This document shows positions 6,232-10,541 of a DNA stretch of 10,541 nt, piece after piece. This DNA comes from Pseudomonadota bacterium (GTDB taxonomy: Bacteria > Pseudomonadota > Gammaproteobacteria > Burkholderiales > Burkholderiaceae): the NCBI GenBank assembly GCA_029777935.1, contig JAKORH010000085.1, positions 1 to 10,541 on the forward strand, given 5' to 3'. The notes under the pieces were generated by a model. It was not told the origin of the DNA. It saw only the letters and a list, made by a program, of their open reading frames with translations, and searched no databases. The translations under genes and the position numbers were made by a program. The first letter of the stretch is position 1, and every line of letters begins with the position of its first letter.

Positions 6232-6999
6232 TCAACTGAGTTTGGAGAAGTCCGGCTTGCGCCGCTCGAAGAACGCCGTAAACGCCTCCTTCGCCTCGGG
6301 GCTGCCCAGCATGCGGCCGAAGGTCGTGGCCTCGTCGACGATGGTCTTCTCGACCAGCGCCTTCCAGCCCGCGCGCATCAGCCGCTTGGTCTCGCGCACC
6401 GAGTTCGGCGGCAGCGTGGCGAAGCGCGCCGCCTGCTTGCGCGCGTAGGCCAGCACTTCGGTGGGCGGCAGGATGCGGTTGACGATCTTCATCTCGACCG
6501 CCTCCTCGGCGCTGATCGGGTCGGCCAGCAGCAGCTTCTCCGCCGCCTTGTGATAGCCCGCGGCGAGCGGCACCAGCAGCGAAGACGCGAACTCGGCGCA
6601 CAGCCCGAGCGACACGAACGGCATCGAGAACATCGCGTTGTCGGCCGCGTACACGAGGTCGCAGTGCAGCAGCATCGTGGTGCCGATACCCACCGCCGCG
6701 CCATTGACCGCGGCGACCACGGGCTTTTCGGCGTAGCCGAGCGCCCGCATGAACCTGAAGACCGGCGCATCCATGCCTTCGCGCGGCGGGTTCTTCAGGA
6801 AGTCTTCCAGGTCGTTGCCGGCGGTGAAGATGTCCGGCTGTCCATGGATCAGGATGGCGCGGGCCGATGCATCCTTCTGTGCGTCGACGATCGCCTGCTC
6901 GAGCTGCGAGTACATCGCCACCGTGATCGCGTTCTTCTTCTCCGGGCGCGCGATCTCGATCGCGGCCACTCCCTCTGTGGTTTCGGTCTTGATCGTCAT
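6232..6999 (-). CDS. Crotonase-family protein, likely delta3-delta2-enoyl-CoA isomerase
   Basis: A 255-residue crotonase-fold enzyme acting on acyl-CoA esters. The oxyanion-hole segments are TAGNDLEDF at 59-67 and NGAAVGIG at 99-106. Neither hydratase glutamate is where enoyl-CoA hydratases have it: the GGGCEL position reads GIGTTML and the second reads MPFVSLG. Glu136 in LGLCAEFASS lies at the position of the catalytic Glu of peroxisomal ECI2-type isomerases. I therefore infer double-bond isomerisation, feeding unsaturated fatty acids into the cycle; many databases would label it enoyl-CoA hydratase. ATG 6999 is chosen because AGGAG lies 8 bases upstream and homology begins there. It follows the thiolase gene by 19 bp, so the two are co-transcribed. 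Hydratase activity is presumably supplied by the FadN-like partner. Confidence 0.88.
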   Translation of the reverse strand: MTIKTETTEGVAAIEIARPEKKNAITVAMYSQLEQAIVDAQKDASARAILIHGQPDIFTAGNDLEDFLKNPPREGMDAPVFRFMRALGYAEKPVVAAVNGAAVGIGTTMLLHCDLVYAADNAMFSMPFVSLGLCAEFASSLLVPLAAGYHKAAEKLLLADPISAEEAVEMKIVNRILPPTEVLAYARKQAARFATLPPNSVRETKRLMRAGWKALVEKTIVDEATTFGRMLGSPEAKEAFTAFFERRKPDFSKLS

Positions 7000-7018
7000 G
7001 CGGAGGTCTCCTGCCGGA

Positions 7019-8218
7019 TCAGACCCGCTCGAAAATCCCAGCCGCACCCATGCCGGTGCCGACACACATCGTCACCATGCCGTACTTCAGATTCTTCCGG
7101 CGCAACGCATGCACCAGGGTCGCCGAGCGAATCGCGCCGGTGGCGCCGAGCGGGTGCCCGAGCGCGATGGCGCCGCCGATCGGGTTGACCTTGCTGCGAT
7201 CGAGCCCGAGGTCGTTGATCACGGCGAGCGCCTGCGCGGCGAACGCTTCGTTCAGTTCGATCCAGCCCATGTCTCCGGCCTTCAGACCCGCGAGCCGCAG
7301 AGCGACCGGAATCGCCTCCTTCGGCCCGATGCCCATGATTTCCGGCGGCACGCCGCGGATCGCGAATGACACGAAGCGCGCCAGCGGCGTAAGGTTGAAC
7401 TGCTTGACGGCCCTTTCGCTGGCGAGGATCAGCGCGCCGGCGCCGTCGGAAATCTGCGAGCTGTTGCCCGCGGTCACGCTGCCCTTGGCGGCGAACACGG
7501 GCTTCAGCTTCGCCAACGCCTCCAGGTTCGTGTCGGCACGCGGGCCCTCGTCGAGATCGACCTTGCGCGACTTCAGGTCGACGTTGCGCCTGGCGAGGTT
7601 CGGAAATTTCTCGACCACGTCGATCGGCGTGATCTCGTCCCTGAATTCGCCGGCCTTCTGCCCGGCGATCGCCTTCATGTGCGACTGGTACGCGAACTCG
7701 TCCTGCGTCTCGCGCGTGACCTTCCACTGCGCGGCCACCTTCTCCGCGGTCAGGCCCATGCCGTAGGCGATGCCGAGGTTCTCGTCGCGCTCGAAGATGC
7801 GGGTGTTGAACGACGGTTTGTTGCCGGTCATCGGCACCATGCTCATCGACTCGGTGCCGCCGGCGATCATCACGTCGGCCTCGCCGACGCGGATGCGGTC
7901 CGCCGCGATGGCCACCGCGTTCAGCCCCGACGAGCAGAAGCGGTTGATCGTCATGCCGCCGACGCTGTTCGGCAGCCCTGAGAGCAGCACCGCGATGCGC
8001 GCGACGTTCAGCCCCTGCTCGGCTTCCGGCATCGCGCAGCCGATGATCGCGTCCTCGACCGCCTTAGGGTCGAGCGACGGCACCTGCGCCAGCGCGCCCT
8101 TGATCGCCGCGACCAGCAGGTCGTCCGGCCGGAAATTCCTGAAGCTGCCCTTCGGCGCCTTGCCGATCGGCGTGCGTGTGGCGGCGACGATGTAAGCGTC
8201 CTGCAATTGACGAGTCAT
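7019..8218 (-). CDS. fadA: Acetyl-CoA acyltransferase (beta-ketothiolase), FadA-type
   Basis: Thiolase that cleaves 3-ketoacyl-CoA with CoA into acetyl-CoA and a shortened acyl-CoA, the last step of beta-oxidation. The 399 residues are full length. The nucleophile is Cys95 in NRFCSSGL, His355 lies in GGAIALGHPLGATG, and the second catalytic cysteine is Cys385 in MCVGTGMG. NEAFA and the GNSSQISDGAGA segment are also present. The start ATG 8218 has AGGAG 5 bases upstream. It follows the FadN-like gene after a 111-bp gap full of hairpins, which may set its expression relative to that gene. The pairing with a trifunctional partner indicates a degradative thiolase and not a biosynthetic PhaA/AtoB, but the sequence alone cannot exclude broader substrate use. 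Confidence 0.95.
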   Translation of the reverse strand: MTRQLQDAYIVAATRTPIGKAPKGSFRNFRPDDLLVAAIKGALAQVPSLDPKAVEDAIIGCAMPEAEQGLNVARIAVLLSGLPNSVGGMTINRFCSSGLNAVAIAADRIRVGEADVMIAGGTESMSMVPMTGNKPSFNTRIFERDENLGIAYGMGLTAEKVAAQWKVTRETQDEFAYQSHMKAIAGQKAGEFRDEITPIDVVEKFPNLARRNVDLKSRKVDLDEGPRADTNLEALAKLKPVFAAKGSVTAGNSSQISDGAGALILASERAVKQFNLTPLARFVSFAIRGVPPEIMGIGPKEAIPVALRLAGLKAGDMGWIELNEAFAAQALAVINDLGLDRSKVNPIGGAIALGHPLGATGAIRSATLVHALRRKNLKYGMVTMCVGTGMGAAGIFERV

Positions 8219-8262
8219 GCTTGCTCCTGCCTTACCGAATTGGTTTCAGTTGCCGGGGAATC

Positions 8263-8286
8263 CAAGGGGGCTGGCAAGCCCTCTTG
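8263..8286 (-). other. Small stem-loop in the FadN-like/thiolase gap
   Basis: CAAGGGGGC at 8263-8271 pairs with GCCCTCTTG at 8278-8286 with one imperfect pair and a 6-base loop. It overlaps the hairpin at 8284-8308 by three bases and lies 45 bases before the thiolase start in the direction of transcription. Confidence 0.45.
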
Positions 8287-8308
8287 CATCCTGACCTGAG
8301 GGATGCAA
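8284..8308 (-). other. Alternative stem-loop competing with the long hairpin
   Basis: TTGCATCC at 8284-8291 pairs with GGATGCAA at 8301-8308, leaving a 9-base loop. The second arm is also the outer arm of the hairpin at 8302-8360, so the two structures exclude each other in one RNA molecule. Confidence 0.5.
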
Positions 8309-8360
8309 TCGGAAAGCCGGGCCGTAACGTCAGTTACGGACCGGCTTTCCGGATTGCATC
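8302..8360 (-). terminator. Long hairpin spanning the end of the FadN-like gene, stop codon in the loop
   Basis: Three stem blocks stack: GATGCAATC/GATTGCATC (8302-8310 with 8352-8360), GGAAAGCCGG/CCGGCTTTCC (8311-8320 with 8341-8350) and CCGTAAC/GTTACGG (8322-8328 with 8333-8339). That is 26 base pairs broken by one bulge (8351) and one mismatch. The loop GTCA at 8329-8332 contains the stop codon of the minus-strand gene. No U-run follows in the transcript, so it is either a partial terminator, a 3'-end stabiliser that sets the ratio of the two flanking genes, or a REP-like insertion that has supplied the C-terminal codons. Confidence 0.65.
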
Positions 8361-10541
8361 ATGCCCATCATCCGTTCCTGCGACTTCGGGTGGTTGACGA
8401 GCGAGACGAAGTGCGTGCGCTCGAGATCGAGCAGCCATTGCTCGTCGACCAGCGAACCGGGTTCGACGTCGCCGCCGCTCATGACGTCGGCGATCAGGCT
8501 CGCGATATGGAAGTCGTGCTGGCTGATGAAGCCGCCGTCGCGCATGTTGACGAGCTGGCCCTTGATCGTCGCCACGCCCGTTCGCCCGGCGACCGGGAAA
8601 CCCTTCGGCGCCAGCGGCGGCCGCCAGCCGGTGGCGTGCAGCGCGAACGCCTCGCCGATCGCGGTCCACAGCAGCTCATGGGCGTTGAAGACGACGAGGT
8701 CGCTCGGCAACAGGTAGCCCATCGCGCGCGCCTCGTGCGCGGAGGTTGCGACCTTGGCCATCGCCGCGTTCATGAACCAGTTGCGGATGAACGGAAACAC
8801 GTCCGTCATACCCGCCGCCTGCGCGGCCTGCGCCGCGCGCAGCGCCCCTTCCTTCAGGCCGCCGCCGCCGGGGATCAGTCCCACGCCGACTTCCACGAGT
8901 CCGATGTAGCTCTCGAGGTTCGCCACGCGCCTGGCCGAGTGCAGCGCGAGTTCGCAGCCGCCGCCCAACGCCATGCCGCTGACCGCGGCAACGACCGGAA
9001 CCTGCGCGTACTTCACGCGCATCATCGCGGCCTGGAACTTCGCGACCTCCGGTCCGATCGCCTTGGCGCCGCCGGACATGAACACCGGCAGCATCGCGTT
9101 CAGGTCCGCGCCGACCGAAAACGGCTCGTCGGGCGACCAGATCACGAGCCCGCGGTAGGACTGTTCGGCAAGTTCGACCGCCTTCGTGAGCCCCGCGAGC
9201 ACGCCCGGGCCGATCGCGTGCATCTTCGACTTGATCGAAAAGATCAGCACCTCGCTCGCCAGACCCGCGTCGAGCTTCCAAATCCGGCACGAGTCGTCCT
9301 CGTGCAGCGCGGTGCCTGCGTTATGGCCGGTGCGCGCGCCCTCGCCCTGCACCTGGGCCCGGAAGATCTGCCGCGCATAGACCGGCAGCTCGGAGCGGCC
9401 GACGAACCTCTTCTGCGCTGACGACCACGAGCCGTTCTTCGTGTGCACGCCGCCCGCCTTGGCGACCGGCCCGTCGAAGACCCATTTCGGCAGCGGCGTC
9501 TTCGCGAGCGCCTCGCCTTTGTCGATGTCGGACTGCACCCATTCGGCGATCTGCTTCCAGCCGGCCGCCTGCCAGGTTTCGAACGGGCCCGTGCTCCAGC
9601 CGAATCCCCAGCGCAGCGCGAAGTCGACATCGCGCGCGGTGTCGGCGATCGACTCCAGGTGCACGGCGATGTAGTGGAACGCGTCGCGGAAGATCGCCCA
9701 CAGGAACTTCGCCTGCGGATGATCGGTCTCGCGCAGCAGCTTCAGCCGCTCGGCGGCGTCCTTCTTCTTCAGGATGCGCGCGACCAGTTCATCGGCCTTG
9801 CCGGTCGACTCGACGTAGTCCTGTTTCCTCGGATCGAGGACCTTGATGACCTTGCCATCCTTGCGGTAGAAGCCGGCCTTCGACTTCTGCCCGAGGGCGC
9901 CCTTGGCCACCAGCGCCTTCAGCACCGGCGGCGTGGCGAAGTTGGGTGCGAACGGATCGATCGACGGCGGCAGCGTGTCCTGCATCGTCTTGATCACGTG
10001 CGCCATCGTGTCGAGCCCAACCACGTCGGCGGTGCGGAAGGTCGCGCTCTTGGCACGTCCGAGCTTGGAACCGGTCAGGTCGTCGACCACGTCGTAGCCA
10101 ATACCGTACTTCTCCGCTTCCTTGATCGTCGCCAGCATGCCGAAGATGCCGACCCGGTTGGCGATGAAGTTCGGCGTGTCCTTCGCGCGCACCACGCCCT
10201 TGCCGAGCGTGCTGGTGAGGAAAGTCTCGAGCTCGTCGAGGATCGCGGGCTTCGTCGCCGGCGTCGGGATCAGCTCGACCAGGTGCATGTAACGCGGCGG
10301 ATTGAAGAAGTGCACGCCGCAGAAGCGTGCTTTGAGATCCGCGCCCATCGCCTCGGCGAGCTTCGCAATCGGCAGGCCCGACGTGTTCGACGCGAAGATC
10401 GCGTCGGCGCGGATGTATGGCGCGACCTTCCTGTACAGATCGTGCTTCCAGTCCATCCGCTCGGCGATCGCCTCGATGACCACGTCGCAACCCTGCAGCA
10501 ACTCGAGGTGCTCGTCGTAGTTGGCCGCCTCGATGTAGACC
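8330..10541 (-). CDS. 3-hydroxyacyl-CoA dehydrogenase/enoyl-CoA hydratase, FadN-type (5' end outside the window)
   Basis: Bifunctional beta-oxidation enzyme with the dehydrogenase first and the hydratase last, the FadN order and not that of E. coli FadB. 736 residues are visible and the frame stays open to the window edge; the Rossmann GxGxxG start, perhaps 60-70 residues, is missing. Counting from the first complete visible codon, the dehydrogenase has Ser51 (SNTSG), catalytic His77 (GVHFFNP) and Glu88 (LVELI). The 3HCDH C-terminal domains follow to about residue 310. The crotonase domain runs from about 430 to 620, with both hydratase glutamates, Glu530 (GGGCELAL) and Glu550 (GLVEVGVG), 20 apart as in FadB. 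The C-terminus ends in SGKPVRN, encoded inside a long hairpin. The thiolase partner follows. An acyl-CoA dehydrogenase gene may lie upstream, as in Bacillus fadNAE. Confidence 0.95.
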   Translation of the reverse strand, partial: VYIEAANYDEHLELLQGCDVVIEAIAERMDWKHDLYRKVAPYIRADAIFASNTSGLPIAKLAEAMGADLKARFCGVHFFNPPRYMHLVELIPTPATKPAILDELETFLTSTLGKGVVRAKDTPNFIANRVGIFGMLATIKEAEKYGIGYDVVDDLTGSKLGRAKSATFRTADVVGLDTMAHVIKTMQDTLPPSIDPFAPNFATPPVLKALVAKGALGQKSKAGFYRKDGKVIKVLDPRKQDYVESTGKADELVARILKKKDAAERLKLLRETDHPQAKFLWAIFRDAFHYIAVHLESIADTARDVDFALRWGFGWSTGPFETWQAAGWKQIAEWVQSDIDKGEALAKTPLPKWVFDGPVAKAGGVHTKNGSWSSAQKRFVGRSELPVYARQIFRAQVQGEGARTGHNAGTALHEDDSCRIWKLDAGLASEVLIFSIKSKMHAIGPGVLAGLTKAVELAEQSYRGLVIWSPDEPFSVGADLNAMLPVFMSGGAKAIGPEVAKFQAAMMRVKYAQVPVVAAVSGMALGGGCELALHSARRVANLESYIGLVEVGVGLIPGGGGLKEGALRAAQAAQAAGMTDVFPFIRNWFMNAAMAKVATSAHEARAMGYLLPSDLVVFNAHELLWTAIGEAFALHATGWRPPLAPKGFPVAGRTGVATIKGQLVNMRDGGFISQHDFHIASLIADVMSGGDVEPGSLVDEQWLLDLERTHFVSLVNHPKSQERMMGMMQSGKPVRN

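Noticed and set aside
6183..6240. Possible CRISPR-like array
   Set aside because: The repeated unit is a 7-base tandem motif with no spacers and no cas genes nearby.
4154..6601. An 815-codon minus-strand frame that could suggest a large fusion ending in the SDR
   Set aside because: Only the part from ATG 4981 reads as protein. That ATG has a strong SD and the ATGA overlap with the SGNH gene, and the upstream part is out of frame with three real genes.
7000..7065. Upstream start for the crotonase overlapping the thiolase end
   Set aside because: AGGAG precedes ATG 6999 and the family homology begins there; the extension reads as out-of-frame thiolase sequence.
5026..7188. Plus-strand open frame of 720 codons opposite the SGNH, PaaI-like and crotonase genes
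   Set aside because: The translation is low-complexity, rich in Arg, His, Ala and Gln, and lacks any recognisable fold, whereas the minus strand has catalytic motifs for three families.
8303..9421. Plus-strand open frame of 372 codons opposite the FadN-like gene
   Set aside because: The minus strand carries two catalytic glutamates in a full crotonase domain; the plus-strand translation has no fold and is Arg/His-rich.

Overview
The window is GC-rich chromosomal DNA from what looks like a betaproteobacterium, probably Burkholderiales. That placement is an inference from codon use, gene content and the style of intergenic repeats; no marker gene settles it. There are no rRNA or tRNA genes, insertion sequences, phage genes or CRISPR arrays. 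Eleven protein genes are called. Ten lie head to tail on the minus strand and one, a YciA-type thioesterase, lies on the plus strand at the left end. Two ORFs of doubtful standing are also listed: a 60-aa Tat-leader peptide, counted among the eleven, and an 18-codon upstream ORF, which is not.

Right part (5725-10541, minus strand): a fatty-acid beta-oxidation operon. In transcription order it encodes a FadN-type 3-hydroxyacyl-CoA dehydrogenase/enoyl-CoA hydratase (cut by the window edge), a FadA-type thiolase, a crotonase that by its active site looks like an enoyl-CoA isomerase, and a PaaI-like hotdog thioesterase. Together they would run hydration, dehydrogenation, thiolysis, double-bond repair and release of stalled acyl-CoAs. 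The acyl-CoA dehydrogenase is not in the window and may lie upstream.

Middle part (3523-5718, minus strand): an SGNH/GDSL hydrolase whose stop overlaps the start of an HSDL2-like short-chain dehydrogenase (ATGA), followed by a ChrR-like FMN reductase. Tight spacing suggests co-transcription with the beta-oxidation genes.

Left part (1-3373): a Tat-leader peptide coupled by an ATGA overlap to an amidase-signature hydrolase, then 4-hydroxyphenylpyruvate dioxygenase (tyrosine catabolism). HPPD converges on yciA across a 70-bp gap. The first 197 bases hold no gene that I recognise, but do contain a nested inverted repeat.

Most of the unexplained structure is at gene junctions. A roughly 60-bp direct repeat flanks yciA, and one copy carries a short upstream ORF plus the yciA ribosome binding site. 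A long hairpin has the stop codon of the FadN-like gene in its loop, with two competing hairpins behind it. A heptamer-based inverted repeat sits where the Shine-Dalgarno of the PaaI-like gene should be. A perfect 11-bp stem separates the amidase and HPPD genes. The genes themselves are members of known families; I see no clear new enzymatic or defence system.
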